Part shown: one piece after another, positions 43,497-52,231 of the stretch
How positions within the stretch are numbered: the first letter of the stretch is position 1
How the letters are laid out: each line of letters starts with the position of its first letter
Assembly (NCBI GenBank): GCA_035651815.1
Contig: DASRFB010000130.1
Span: forward strand, 13,224 to 77,223
Length of the DNA: 64,000 bases
Source of the DNA: VBDM01 sp035651815
GTDB taxonomy: Bacteria > Pseudomonadota > Gammaproteobacteria > Burkholderiales > SG8-39
Direction: 5' to 3'
The notes under the pieces: generated by a model
Told to the model about the DNA's origin: nothing
The model's database searches: none
The model's input: the letters and a program-made list of their open reading frames with translations, nothing else
Position numbers and translations under genes: made by a program

Positions 43497-43983
43497 AGCG
43501 CTGTGCCAGGCGCTCGTGCGCCAGATGAAGGGCCACGTGGCCGAGGGCACCGGCATGGTCGGCATACGCACCGGAGGCGCCTGGCTCGCCGAGCGCCTGC
43601 ACCGCGAGCTCGGCCTCTCGACGCCGCTCGGGGCGCTCGACATCTCCTTCTACCGGGACGATTTCAGCACCTCGGGGCTGCACCACCAGGTGCGGCCGTC
43701 GCAGATCCCGTTCGAGGTCGACGACCGGCACATCATCGTCGTCGACGACGTGCTCTACACGGGGCGCACCGTGCGCGCCGCGATGAACGAGCTGTTCGAT
43801 TACGGCCGCCCCGGCAAGATCGAGCTGGCGGTGCTCATCGACCGCGGCGAGCGCCAGCTGCCGATCGCCGCGCAATACGTCGGTACGGCGCTCGCGGTGC
43901 CGCGCGGAAAGCTGCTGCGGCTGGTGCGCGACGGTTCCGGCGCCTTCTCGCTCGTCCTCTCCGATGCGAAACCCGCAGCTTAA
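43477..43983 (+). CDS. pyrR: Bifunctional pyr operon regulator/uracil phosphoribosyltransferase PyrR
   Basis: 168 residues of the type I phosphoribosyltransferase fold. The PRPP loop is VDDVLYTGRTVRAAMNE (about residues 88-104), with GIRTGGAWLAERL near the start. In Gram-positives PyrR binds pyr mRNA to terminate transcription; here it overlaps both neighbours (20 bases each), leaving no room for a PyrR-dependent leader. Its enzymatic salvage role, or control elsewhere in the operon, is more likely. Confidence 0.93.
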   Translation: MSLPDAEALCQALVRQMKGHVAEGTGMVGIRTGGAWLAERLHRELGLSTPLGALDISFYRDDFSTSGLHHQVRPSQIPFEVDDRHIIVVDDVLYTGRTVRAAMNELFDYGRPGKIELAVLIDRGERQLPIAAQYVGTALAVPRGKLLRLVRDGSGAFSLVLSDAKPAA

Positions 43984-44911
43984 CGAGCGCGGCGAGCTCA
44001 CTCACCTGCTCACCATCGAGGGGCTGCCGCGCGAGATCGTCACGCACATCCTCGATACTGCGGCCTCCTTCGTCGGCGTCACCGAGCGCGAGGTGAAGAA
44101 GGTACCCCTGCTGCGCGGAAAATCCGTGTTCAACCTGTTCTTCGAGCCCTCGACGCGCACGCGCACGACGTTCGAGATCGCGGCCAAGCGGCTCTCGGCC
44201 GACGTCATCAACCTCGCGATCGCTTCCTCGTCGCAGACCAAGGGCGAGACGCTGCTCGACACGGTGGACAACCTGTCGGCGATGCACGCCGATATGTTCG
44301 TGGTCCGGCATGCGTCGAGCGGCGCGGCGCACCTCATCGCGCGCCACGTGGCCTCGCACGTGCACGTCATCAACGCCGGAGACGGACGCCACGCGCACCC
44401 CACGCAGGGGCTGCTCGACATCTACACCATCCGGCACTACAAGAAGGACTTCGCGCGCCTTTCGGTCGCGATCGTGGGCGACGTGCTGCACTCGCGCGTC
44501 GCGCGCTCGCTCATCCACGCGCTGACGACGCTCGGCACGCCGGACGTGCGCGTGGTCGGCCCGAAGACGCTCGTCCCGGCCGGCGTGCAGCAGCTCGGCG
44601 TGCGCGTGTTCCACGACATGCGCGAAGGCCTGCGCGATTGCGACGTCATCATGATGCTGCGGCTGCAAAACGAGCGCATGAAGGGTCCGCTGCTGCCCTC
44701 GGCGCAGGAGTTCTTCAAGTCCTACGGGCTCACGCCGCAGAAGCTCGCGCTCGCGAAGCCCGACGCCATCGTCATGCACCCGGGCCCGATGAACCGCGGC
44801 GTCGAGATCGACTCCGCGGTCGCCGACGGCCCCCACTCGGTCATCCTGCCGCAGGTGACCTTCGGCATCGCCGTGCGCATGGCGGTGATGAGCATCGTGG
44901 CCGGAAACTGA
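43964..44911 (+). CDS. pyrB: Aspartate carbamoyltransferase catalytic subunit
   Basis: 315 residues. The carbamoyl-phosphate-binding FEPSTRTRTTFEIAAKRL (near residue 60), KGETLLDT, HPTQGLLD and the aspartate-binding MHPGPMNRGVEID are intact. It makes carbamoyl aspartate, the first committed pyrimidine step. No pyrI follows. Together with the defective dihydroorotase-like gene two positions downstream, this fits the class A dodecamer described in Pseudomonas, where PyrB is held by PyrC'/PyrX. Confidence 0.95.
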   Translation: MRNPQLNERGELTHLLTIEGLPREIVTHILDTAASFVGVTEREVKKVPLLRGKSVFNLFFEPSTRTRTTFEIAAKRLSADVINLAIASSSQTKGETLLDTVDNLSAMHADMFVVRHASSGAAHLIARHVASHVHVINAGDGRHAHPTQGLLDIYTIRHYKKDFARLSVAIVGDVLHSRVARSLIHALTTLGTPDVRVVGPKTLVPAGVQQLGVRVFHDMREGLRDCDVIMMLRLQNERMKGPLLPSAQEFFKSYGLTPQKLALAKPDAIVMHPGPMNRGVEIDSAVADGPHSVILPQVTFGIAVRMAVMSIVAGN

Positions 44912-44919
44912 GGCGATCC

Positions 44920-45402
44920 ATGACGACGCCGAAGCCGCCCGCGCTGGATCCCGCCGACGTAGCCTCGAGCAACGCCACCGGCTATCCCGAGCCCTATCGC
45001 AGCCGCGTCGCCGGCCGGCACAAGAAGCGCCTCGGAGACGCCGCCGGCCTCAAGAACTTCGGCGTCAACCTGACCACGCTCGGGCCCGGCGCCGAATCGT
45101 CGATGCGCCACTGGCACGAGAAGCAGGACGAGTTCGTCTTCGTCCTCGAAGGCGAGGTGACGCTGGTGACGAACGCGGGGCGCCAGAGGCTCAAGCCCGG
45201 GATGTGCGCCGGCTTTCCCGCCGGCCGGCCGGACGGGCACCAGCTCGTGAACGAGACCGACAAGCCGGCCGTGTACCTCGAGATCGGCGATCGCACGCCC
45301 GGCGACAGCGCCATCTACGCCGACCCCGATGTCGACCTGACCGTGCGCCTGGTCGACGGCCGGTGGGTCTATTCGCACAAGGATGGGCGTCCCTACCGAT
45401 GA
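44920..45402 (+). CDS. Cupin-domain protein encoded between pyrB and pyrX
   Basis: 160 residues with one cupin barrel. Motif 1 is RHWHEKQDEFVFVLEGEVTLV, with metal ligands H, H and E, and motif 2 is around GRPDGHQLVNETD. Metal binding therefore looks intact. Similar small cupins bind sugars or act as isomerases, but no substrate is evident. It starts 8 bases after pyrB and its stop overlaps the pyrX ATG (ATGA), so it is translationally coupled into the pyrimidine operon, where such a protein is not a standard member. Confidence 0.82.
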   Translation: MTTPKPPALDPADVASSNATGYPEPYRSRVAGRHKKRLGDAAGLKNFGVNLTTLGPGAESSMRHWHEKQDEFVFVLEGEVTLVTNAGRQRLKPGMCAGFPAGRPDGHQLVNETDKPAVYLEIGDRTPGDSAIYADPDVDLTVRLVDGRWVYSHKDGRPYR

Positions 45403-46691
45403 ACATCCACATCAAGAACGGACGCCTGGTCGACCCCGCGGGCCGGGTCGACTCGAAGCAGGACCTCTATATCGCCGGCGGAAAGATCGCGGGTCCGGGC
45501 CGCGCGCCCTCCGGGTTCCGCGCCGAGCGCGTGATCGACGCGTCGGGGCTCGTCGTCTGTCCGGGGCTGGTGGATCTCTCCGCGCGCCTGCGCGAGCCCG
45601 GCTTCGAATACAAGGCGACGCTCGAGTCCGAGATGCAGGCGGCGGTCGCGGGCGGCGTGACCAGCCTCTCGTGCCCGCCCGACACCGACCCGCCGCTCGA
45701 CGAGCCCGGGCTGGTGGAGATGCTCAAGCACCGGGCGAAGAGCCTCAATCTCGTCCATGTCTATCCCCTCGGCGCGCTGACCTGGAAGCTCGAGGGCCAG
45801 CGGCTCACCGAGATGGCGGTGCTGCGCGACGCGGGCTGCGTCGCCTTCTCGCACGCCGACACGCCGCTTCCCGACACGCAGGTCCTGTGGCGCGCGATGC
45901 AGTACGCGTCCACTTTCGGGTTCGCCGTCTGGCTGCGTCCGCAGGACGGCTTCCTCGCGCGCGACGGCGTCGCCCACGACGGCGACGTGGCGACGCGGCT
46001 CGGGCTGCCCGGGATCCCGGTGTTCGCCGAGACCATCGCGCTCGGAACGATCCTCACCCTGGTGCGGGCGACGGGCACGCGCGTGCACCTGTGCCGGATC
46101 TCGAGCGCCGACGGCGTCGCGCTGGTGCGCGCCGCGAAGAAGGAGGGCCTGCCCGTGACCTGCGACGTCGCGGTGCACCACGTGCACTTGTCCGAGATGG
46201 ACCTCGGCTACTTCGACTCGCACTGCCACGTGATCCCCCCGTTCCGCTCGCAGCGCGACCGCGACGCGCTGCGCGCCGGGCTCGCCGACGGCACGGTCGA
46301 CGCCATCTGCTCGGACCACGCGCCGGTCGACGAGGACGCGAAGCAGCTCCCGTTCGGGGAGTCGGAGGCGGGCGCGACCGGCCTCGAGCTGCTGCTGCCG
46401 CTCACGCTGAAGTGGGCGGCCGAGGCGCGTCTCGATCTGGTCGATGCGCTCGCCGCGATCACGGCGCGCCCGGCCGCGATTCTCGGCATCGCCGCCGGGA
46501 GCCTCGCCGCGGGCGCCGACGCGGACGTCTGCATCTTCGATCCCGAGGAGCACGCGCGGATCACGGCCGAAGGCCTGCACAGCCAGGGAAAGAACACGCC
46601 TTTCATCGGCTACGAGCTGCCCGGCCGCGTGCGCTACACGCTGGTCGGCGGGCAGATCGTGTTCGAGGGCGGCGCGGGGCCCCCGGGCTAG
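45399..46691 (+). CDS. pyrX: Dihydroorotase-like protein lacking the HxH motif (PyrC'/PyrX)
   Basis: 430 residues of the amidohydrolase fold. The position that carries D-x-H-x-H-x-R-E-P-G in active dihydroorotase reads VDLSARLREPG, so both histidines of the first metal site are replaced (S and R). The later VHHVHLSEMD and CSDHAPV blocks persist. This is the pattern of the catalytically inactive PyrC' that assembles with aspartate carbamoyltransferase, so an active pyrC should exist elsewhere in the genome. The gene is coupled to the cupin gene and ends in a CTAG shared with the convergent DUF167 gene. Confidence 0.88.
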   Translation: MNIHIKNGRLVDPAGRVDSKQDLYIAGGKIAGPGRAPSGFRAERVIDASGLVVCPGLVDLSARLREPGFEYKATLESEMQAAVAGGVTSLSCPPDTDPPLDEPGLVEMLKHRAKSLNLVHVYPLGALTWKLEGQRLTEMAVLRDAGCVAFSHADTPLPDTQVLWRAMQYASTFGFAVWLRPQDGFLARDGVAHDGDVATRLGLPGIPVFAETIALGTILTLVRATGTRVHLCRISSADGVALVRAAKKEGLPVTCDVAVHHVHLSEMDLGYFDSHCHVIPPFRSQRDRDALRAGLADGTVDAICSDHAPVDEDAKQLPFGESEAGATGLELLLPLTLKWAAEARLDLVDALAAITARPAAILGIAAGSLAAGADADVCIFDPEEHARITAEGLHSQGKNTPFIGYELPGRVRYTLVGGQIVFEGGAGPPG

Positions 46692-46978
46692 GGTCTCTGC
46701 GCGAGGAGCGCCGGGTTTGCGCCGGGCGCGGCGACGTGAACGGTCTTGCGCCGCGACGTTGCGCCTTTCACGACGCGGACGCAGCGCCTCGGGACTCCGA
46801 GCGCGCCCGCGACGAGCTCCTCGAGCGCCGCGTTCGCCCGGCCGTCGACCGGCGGCGCGGCGATCCGCACTTTCAGGTCCTCGCCGTGCAGGCCGGCGAG
46901 CTGCGTCGCCTTCGCACCCGGCTGGACGTGGACCGAGAGCAGCCATCCATCGGCGACCCGCTTGGCCCACGGTCCCAT
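46688..46978 (-). CDS. DUF167/YggU family protein
   Basis: 96 residues, a small alpha/beta protein with the family stretch VHVQPGAKATQLAG, KVRIAAPPVDGRANAAL and VVKGATSRRKTV. The function is unknown. It is last in the yggS-proC-yggT-DUF167 operon, 8 bases after yggT. Confidence 0.9.
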   Translation of the reverse strand: MGPWAKRVADGWLLSVHVQPGAKATQLAGLHGEDLKVRIAAPPVDGRANAALEELVAGALGVPRRCVRVVKGATSRRKTVHVAAPGANPALLAQRP

Positions 46979-46986
46979 GCTCGCGC

Positions 46987-47559
46987 CTACAGCGGCCGCA
47001 TCGCCATTCCGGTGAGGCCGGCGAGCACGATCAGCATGATCTGCGCGAGCAGCAGCACGAACAGGGGCGAGAGGTCGATCCCGCCGATCGGCGGCACGAA
47101 ACGCCGGAACATCCCGTAGAAAGGCCGCGTCAGGGCGTCGAAGATGCCGGCCATTGGGGCGTGCGGATTGACCCAGCTGATGATCACCTGCACGATCACG
47201 ACCCCGATCAGCAGATAGAGCGACAGGCGGATCAGCTCGAGAAACGCCATGCCGAAGAGGACGACGGTGGCGGCGCCGGGCGAGGCGCCGAGAGACCCGC
47301 CGTGCAGCCAGAGCAGAACCAGCAGCGTCAGCGCCTCGGCGAGCCAGGCGATCAGGACCGTCGCGAGATCGATCCCGAGCAGGCCGGGGATGACCCGACG
47401 CACCGGGAGCACGATCCAGTTCGACAGCGCCGTGACGAACTGTCCGACGGGATTGCGGAAGGGCGCCCGCAGAACCTGCATCCAGAACCGCAGCAGGACG
47501 ACGAACACGAACAGGCCGAACAGCGCCTGGACGAGGAGGCTCGCGATCTCGCTGAGCAT
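46987..47559 (-). CDS. YggT family integral membrane protein
   Basis: 190 residues, with two YGGT repeats and about four to five transmembrane helices. Each repeat contains a helix followed by the amphipathic W-(V/M)-x-P-x-R-x-x-x-P segment (NWIVLPVRRVIPG in the first, a DALTRPFYGMFRRFVPPIGGID segment in the second). YggT proteins have been tied to osmotic tolerance and to envelope or division functions, without a fixed biochemical role. It follows proC by 4 bases. Confidence 0.9.
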   Translation of the reverse strand: MLSEIASLLVQALFGLFVFVVLLRFWMQVLRAPFRNPVGQFVTALSNWIVLPVRRVIPGLLGIDLATVLIAWLAEALTLLVLLWLHGGSLGASPGAATVVLFGMAFLELIRLSLYLLIGVVIVQVIISWVNPHAPMAGIFDALTRPFYGMFRRFVPPIGGIDLSPLFVLLLAQIMLIVLAGLTGMAMRPL

Positions 47560-47563
47560 GGCG

Positions 47564-48373
47564 TCAGTCGCGGTCCAGCTCTTCGCCCAGCTCGCGGCCG
47601 CGGTCGCTCGCGGCGCGGATCGCGCGCACGATCGCCTCTTTCACCCGGTCCTTCGCCAGGCTCGCCAGCGCGCGCTCCGTCGTCCCGCCCTTCGAGGTGA
47701 CGCGCTCGCGCAGCGCGGACACCGGATCGGCGCTGCCCGCCGCGAGCTCGGCAGCGCCGGTGAAGGTCTGGAGCGCAAGCCGTCGCGCGACCGCGCTCGG
47801 CAACCCGAGGTCCCGCGCCGCCTCCTCGACGGCCTCGATGAAGTAGAAGACGTAGGCCGGTCCGCTCCCGGACACCGCGGTGACGGCGTCCATCTGCGGT
47901 TCGCTCTCGATCCACACGGTCGCGCCGACGGCCCCGAGAATCGTTTCAGCGTCCTTGCGATCCTGAGCGGTGACCTCCATGGGATACAGACCGGTGACCC
48001 CTTCGCCGATCAATGCCGGAGTGTTCGGCATGGCGCGCACGAGGCGACGGGTGCCGCCGCTCCAGCGCGATATCGTGACCAGTCGCATTCCCGCGGCGAT
48101 GCTGATGACGAGATGCGAATTCGGCGAGATCCCGAGTGACTTCACCGCCTCGCGCATCTGCTGCGGCTTGACCGCCAGGACGACCACATCGCCGTCCCGG
48201 ATCGTGCCCTGCGCCCGATCGAAGCAGGCGATGCCGTATTTGTCCTCGATCCGGCGGCGCGCCTCGGGAAGGAGCTCCACCACGCGCAGTTCGGCTTCGG
48301 CGAAGCCCTTGCGCAGCAGCCCGCCGACGAGCGCGTCAGCCATGTTGCCGCCGCCGATGAAGGTGATCCTCAT
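47564..48373 (-). CDS. proC: Pyrroline-5-carboxylate reductase ProC
   Basis: 269 residues. The N-terminal dinucleotide-binding GGGNMADALVGGL, the MPNTPALIGEGVTGLY segment and the ProC signature with VTAVSGSGPAYVF and the VTSKGGTTERAL motif are present. It makes L-proline from pyrroline-5-carboxylate with NAD(P)H. Its ATG overlaps the yggS stop (ATGA). Confidence 0.95.
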   Translation of the reverse strand: MRITFIGGGNMADALVGGLLRKGFAEAELRVVELLPEARRRIEDKYGIACFDRAQGTIRDGDVVVLAVKPQQMREAVKSLGISPNSHLVISIAAGMRLVTISRWSGGTRRLVRAMPNTPALIGEGVTGLYPMEVTAQDRKDAETILGAVGATVWIESEPQMDAVTAVSGSGPAYVFYFIEAVEEAARDLGLPSAVARRLALQTFTGAAELAAGSADPVSALRERVTSKGGTTERALASLAKDRVKEAIVRAIRAASDRGRELGEELDRD

Positions 48374-49056
48374 CGCGAGCGCTCGCCGAAGATGGCGGTG
48401 CCGACGCGCACGATGGTCGCGCCTTCGGCGATCGCGGCCTCGAAGTCCGCCGACATGCCCATCGACAGGGTGTCGAGCGCGAGCCCGCCGCGAACGAGCT
48501 GCTCCATGAGCGTGCGCAGCTCGGCGAAGCGGCGCCGCGCGAGGGAAACGTCGCTCGTCGCCTCGGGGATCGCCATCAGGCCGCGCAGCGCGAGGCGCGG
48601 GAGCCCCGCGACCTGGCGCGCCAGCGCCGCCGCGGCCTCGGGCGCGACGCCGCTCTTGCTCGGCTCGCCCGAGACGTTCACTTGTATACAGACCTGCAGC
48701 GGCGGCCGGTGCGCGTCGCGCGCCTCGGACAGGCGCCGCGCGATCTTGTCGCGGTCGACGGTGTGCACCCAGTCGAAATCGCGCGCGATCGCTGCGGTCT
48801 TGTTGCTCTGGATCGGGCCGATGTAGTGCCACACGAGGCGCTCATCGCGCAAAGCGTGAATTTTTTCCGCTCCCTCCTGGGCGTAGTTCTCCCCGAAGTC
48901 GCGCTGCCCGGCGCGCGCGGCGTCGCGGATCGCCTCCGGCGCGAACGTCTTGCCGACCGCGACGAGCTTTACGCTGCGCGCGTCGCGCCGCGCCGCGTTG
49001 CACGCGGCCTCGATTCGCTCTCTCACGGCTTGCAAGTTCGCGGCGATTGTGGACAT
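48370..49056 (-). CDS. YggS-family PLP homeostasis protein
   Basis: 228 residues, a single fold-type III barrel binding PLP through the lysine in KLVAVGKTF (near residue 36). DFGENYAQE, WHYIGPIQSNK and LSMGMSADFEAAI are diagnostic. It buffers free pyridoxal phosphate and affects amino-acid metabolism rather than catalysing a reaction. It heads the operon with proC and yggT and is divergent from pilT. Confidence 0.94.
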   Translation of the reverse strand: MSTIAANLQAVRERIEAACNAARRDARSVKLVAVGKTFAPEAIRDAARAGQRDFGENYAQEGAEKIHALRDERLVWHYIGPIQSNKTAAIARDFDWVHTVDRDKIARRLSEARDAHRPPLQVCIQVNVSGEPSKSGVAPEAAAALARQVAGLPRLALRGLMAIPEATSDVSLARRRFAELRTLMEQLVRGGLALDTLSMGMSADFEAAIAEGATIVRVGTAIFGERSR

Positions 49057-49156
49057 AATGCGGCGCACGAGGGAGGCTCGAACAAGACCCGAAAAGGCGA
49101 GCCCAATCATCCGCTTAGTCCCCTCTCTCGCGCCTCGTGTTTGAAGGGGAATTATA

Positions 49157-50200
49157 GTGGATATCTCCGAGCTGCTCGCGTTCGTCGTCAAGAACAAGGC
49201 TTCCGACCTGCACCTGTCGTCGGGCCTTCCGCCCATGATCCGCGTGCACGGCGACATCCGGCGCATCAATCTGCCCGCGATGGAGCACAAGGACGTGCAC
49301 GGCATGATCTACGACATCATGAACGACGGGCAGCGCAAGCACTACGAGGAAAACCTCGAGTGCGACTTCTCGTTCGCGATCCCGGGTCTCGCGCGCTTCC
49401 GCGTCAACGCGTTCGTGCAGAACCGCGGCGCGGCGGCGGTGATGCGGACGATTCCGTCCAAGATCCTGTCGCTCGATGACCTCAAGGCGCCGAAGATCTT
49501 CGCCGACATCGCCGACCAGCCGCGCGGCATCGTGCTCGTCACCGGCCCCACGGGCTCGGGCAAGTCGACGACGCTCGCGGCGATGATCAACCACATCAAC
49601 GACAACGAGTTCGGGCACATCCTCACGATCGAGGACCCGATCGAGTTCGTGCACGAGTCGAAGAAGTGCCTGATCAACCAGCGCGAGGTCGGGCCGCACA
49701 CGCTGTCTTTCAGCAACGCGTTGCGCAGCGCGCTGCGCGAGGACCCGGACATCATCCTGGTGGGCGAGATGCGCGACCTCGAGACGATCCGCCTCGCGCT
49801 CACGGGCGCGGAGACCGGTCACCTGGTGTTCGGGACGCTGCATACTTCCTCGGCGGCGAAGACCATCGACCGCATCGTCGACGTCTTCCCGGCCGCGGAG
49901 AAGGAGATGATCCGCGCGATGATCTCCGAGTCGCTGCGCGCGGTGATCTCGCAGACACTGTGCAAGACCAAGGACGGGACGGGCCGCGTCGCCGCGCACG
50001 AGATCATGATCGGCACGCCCGCGATCCGCAACCTGATCCGCGAGAACAAGATCGCGCAGATGTACTCGGCGATACAGACCGGACAGCAGTTCGGAATGCA
50101 GACGCTCGACCAGAACCTACAGGACCTGGTCAAGCGCAGCATCGTTTCCCCGGCCGAGGCACGCGGCAAGGCGGCCAACAAGGACAACTTCCCCGGCTGA
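49157..50200 (+). CDS. pilT: Type IV pilus retraction ATPase PilT
   Basis: 347 residues. An N-terminal PAS-like domain precedes the secretion-ATPase core with Walker A GPTGSGKST (about 130-138), the Asp box TIEDPIEFVH, Walker B IILVGEMRDLET and the His box TGHLVFGTLHT. It powers pilus disassembly and twitching. The GTG start at 49157 is backed by AAGGGGA 6 bases upstream. It works with the pil chemosensory cluster at 33387-42406. Confidence 0.96.
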   Translation: MDISELLAFVVKNKASDLHLSSGLPPMIRVHGDIRRINLPAMEHKDVHGMIYDIMNDGQRKHYEENLECDFSFAIPGLARFRVNAFVQNRGAAAVMRTIPSKILSLDDLKAPKIFADIADQPRGIVLVTGPTGSGKSTTLAAMINHINDNEFGHILTIEDPIEFVHESKKCLINQREVGPHTLSFSNALRSALREDPDIILVGEMRDLETIRLALTGAETGHLVFGTLHTSSAAKTIDRIVDVFPAAEKEMIRAMISESLRAVISQTLCKTKDGTGRVAAHEIMIGTPAIRNLIRENKIAQMYSAIQTGQQFGMQTLDQNLQDLVKRSIVSPAEARGKAANKDNFPG

Positions 50201-50231
50201 ATCGCCGGCGCCTTAGCGACCAGGAGGCAGA

Positions 50232-51368
50232 ATGGAACGAGAGCAGGCAACCAAGTTCATGTACGACCTGCTGAAGCTGATGCTCAGCAAGCGCGGGTCG
50301 GACCTGTTCATCACCGCGGGCTTCCCGCCCGCGATCAAGGTCGACGGCAAGATGACGCCGGTCTCGAACCAGCCGCTGTCGCCTACGCACACGGCGGAGC
50401 TCGCGCGCTCGATCATGAACGACCGCCAGGCCGCCGACTTCGAGGCGCACAAGGAGTGCAACTTCGCGATCAACCCCTCGGGCGTCGGCCGCTTCCGCGT
50501 CAACGCCTTCGTGCAGCAGGGCAACATCGGCATCGTGCTGCGCGTCATCACGACCACGATCCCGCGCATCGAGGACATCAACATCCCGCCGGTGCTGAAG
50601 GACGTCATCATGACCAAGCGCGGGCTCGCGATCATGGTGGGCGCGACCGGCTCGGGCAAGTCCACCTCGCTCGCGGCGATGATCGGCTACCGCAACGAGA
50701 ACTCGTACGGCCACATCATCACGATCGAGGACCCGATCGAGTTCACCCACCCGCACAAGAACTGCATGATCACGCAGCGCGAGGTCGGCGTCGACACGCA
50801 GAGCTGGGAGCATGCGCTGCAGAACACGCTACGCCAGGCGCCCGACGTCATCCTGATCGGCGAGATCCGCGCGCGCGAGACCATGGAGCACGCGATCGCG
50901 TTCGCCGAGACCGGGCACCTGTGCCTCGCGACCCTGCACGCCAACAGCTCCAACCAGGCGCTCGACCGCATCATCAACTTCTTCCCCGAGGAGCGCCGGC
51001 CGCAGTTGCTCATGGACCTGTCGCTCAACCTCAAGGCGATCATCTCGCAGCGTCTGATCCCGCTGAAGGAAGGCAAGGGCCGGATCCCCGCGGTCGAGAT
51101 CATGCTGAACTCGCCGCTCATCTCCGACCTCATCTTCAAGGGCGAGGTGCACGAGATCAAGGAGATCATGAAGAAGTCGCGCGAGCTCGGCATGCAGACC
51201 TTCGACCAGGCGCTGTTCGACCTGTACGAGTCGGGCAAGATCAGCTACGAGGACGCGCTCCGGAACGCCGACAGCGTCAACGACCTGCGGCTCGCGATCA
51301 AGCTGCAGTCGAAGGAAGCGAAGAACCGCGACCTCACGGAAGGGATCCAGAACCTTAACATCGTCTGA
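50232..51368 (+). CDS. pilU: PilT-like ATPase PilU
   Basis: 378 residues with the same four motifs as PilT: GATGSGKST near 137-145, TIEDPIEFTH, VILIGEIRARET and AETGHLCLATLHANSS. The PilU-specific C-terminal extension after residue 340 is present. It assists PilT-dependent retraction under load. AGGAGG lies 4 bases before the ATG. It starts 31 bases after pilT and is followed by a strong terminator. Confidence 0.95.
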   Translation: MEREQATKFMYDLLKLMLSKRGSDLFITAGFPPAIKVDGKMTPVSNQPLSPTHTAELARSIMNDRQAADFEAHKECNFAINPSGVGRFRVNAFVQQGNIGIVLRVITTTIPRIEDINIPPVLKDVIMTKRGLAIMVGATGSGKSTSLAAMIGYRNENSYGHIITIEDPIEFTHPHKNCMITQREVGVDTQSWEHALQNTLRQAPDVILIGEIRARETMEHAIAFAETGHLCLATLHANSSNQALDRIINFFPEERRPQLLMDLSLNLKAIISQRLIPLKEGKGRIPAVEIMLNSPLISDLIFKGEVHEIKEIMKKSRELGMQTFDQALFDLYESGKISYEDALRNADSVNDLRLAIKLQSKEAKNRDLTEGIQNLNIV

Positions 51369-51384
51369 GCGCGGACGTATCGGG

Positions 51385-51415
51385 AAAAAGGGGCGCGGCA
51401 GCGCCCCTTTTTCGT
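51385..51415 (+). terminator. Intrinsic terminator of pilTU
   Basis: GGGGCGC (51390-51396) pairs with GCGCCCC (51401-51407) over a GGCA loop; flanking A and T runs extend the stem, and T5CGT3 follows. It begins 17 bases past the pilU stop. Confidence 0.9.
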
Positions 51416-51455
51416 TTCGCGCTAAGATTTCGGCTCGGACCCGAAGGAGGCCAAC

Positions 51456-51788
51456 GTGGCAGAACCCGCACACACCTATCCCGAGCTGAAGAAGAAGCCG
51501 GTCGCCGAGCTGCGCGAGATCGCCGCCGGCATCCAGCACGACGCCGTGCAGGGCGCGACGCAGATGAACAAGGACCACTTGCTCGCCGCGATCTGCAAGG
51601 CGCTCAACATCGACATGCACGTTCACCACGAGGTGAAGGGCATCGACAAGGCCGCGGTGAAGGGCAAGATCCGCGAGTGGCAGAAGAAGCGCGACGAGGC
51701 GCTGAAGGCCAAGGACCGCAAGCAGCTGAAGGTCGCGCTCGACCACATCCACCACTTCAAGCACGCGTTGCGCAAGGCGATGGCCTGA
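51456..51788 (+). CDS. Small basic protein with a Rho-N/SAP-like domain
   Basis: 110 residues, rich in Lys and His. The first 50 residues (YPELKKKPVAELREIAAGI, then MNKDHLLAAICKAL) follow the helix-extension-helix pattern of Rho N-terminal or SAP-like nucleic-acid-binding domains. The rest is one long charged helix with a histidine cluster (ALDHIHHFKHALRKAM). A strong AAGGAGG 5 bases before GTG 51456 fixes the start. It sits downstream of the pilTU terminator, so it needs its own promoter. The function is unknown; nucleic-acid binding is inferred. Confidence 0.72.
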   Translation: MAEPAHTYPELKKKPVAELREIAAGIQHDAVQGATQMNKDHLLAAICKALNIDMHVHHEVKGIDKAAVKGKIREWQKKRDEALKAKDRKQLKVALDHIHHFKHALRKAMA

Positions 51789-51795
51789 TCCGGGC

Positions 51796-52227
51796 GTGGT
51801 CGAGCACCCCGATATCTCGCATCTGATCCAGCTGGCGGTCGCGCCGGTGTTCCTGCTGACCGCGGTCGGGACCCTGCTCGGGGTGCTGTCGAGCCGCCTG
51901 GGGCGCGTGGTCGACCGGATCCGGGCGCTCGACGAGCTGGCTCCTCGGCTGGACGTGAAGGCGCGCGTCGCCTGCGACTCCGAGCTGACGCTGCTCTCGC
52001 GCCGGATGCGTCTCGTGTATACGGCGATGGCCGCGGCGGTGTTCTGCGCTCTGTTCGTGGGCCTGCTGATCATCGTCGCGTTCGTGGACGCGCTCGTGGC
52101 GGTGGACCTGCGGCACACGGTCGGGCTGCTGTTCATCGCGGCGATGCTGTCCTTCATCGGCAGCCTGTGCGTCTTCCTGCGCGAGATTTTCGTCGCGGTG
52201 ACCAGCACGCACAGCCCGATGCGCTAG
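51796..52227 (+). CDS. DUF2721 family membrane protein
   Basis: 143 residues with three hydrophobic segments (about 10-30, 72-98 and 105-130). They are separated by the conserved basic loop SSRLGRVVDRIRALDEL and by LTLLSRRMRLVYTAM, as in DUF2721 proteins. The function is unknown. GTG 51796 begins 7 bases after the Rho-N-like gene, and no clear ribosome-binding site is visible. Confidence 0.82.
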   Translation: MVEHPDISHLIQLAVAPVFLLTAVGTLLGVLSSRLGRVVDRIRALDELAPRLDVKARVACDSELTLLSRRMRLVYTAMAAAVFCALFVGLLIIVAFVDALVAVDLRHTVGLLFIAAMLSFIGSLCVFLREIFVAVTSTHSPMR

Positions 52228-52231
52228 CGCC

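Noticed and set aside
43477..43983. PyrR-dependent attenuator in the pyr operon
   Set aside because: pyrR overlaps ruvX and pyrB by 20 bases each, leaving no leader or terminator/antiterminator space.
49062..49132. Long-range inverted repeats (CACGAGG/CCTCGTG and GGCTCG/CGAGCC) between yggS and pilT
   Set aside because: The arms are short and far apart, and nested pairing leaves a large open loop. I see no support for an operator or RNA element.
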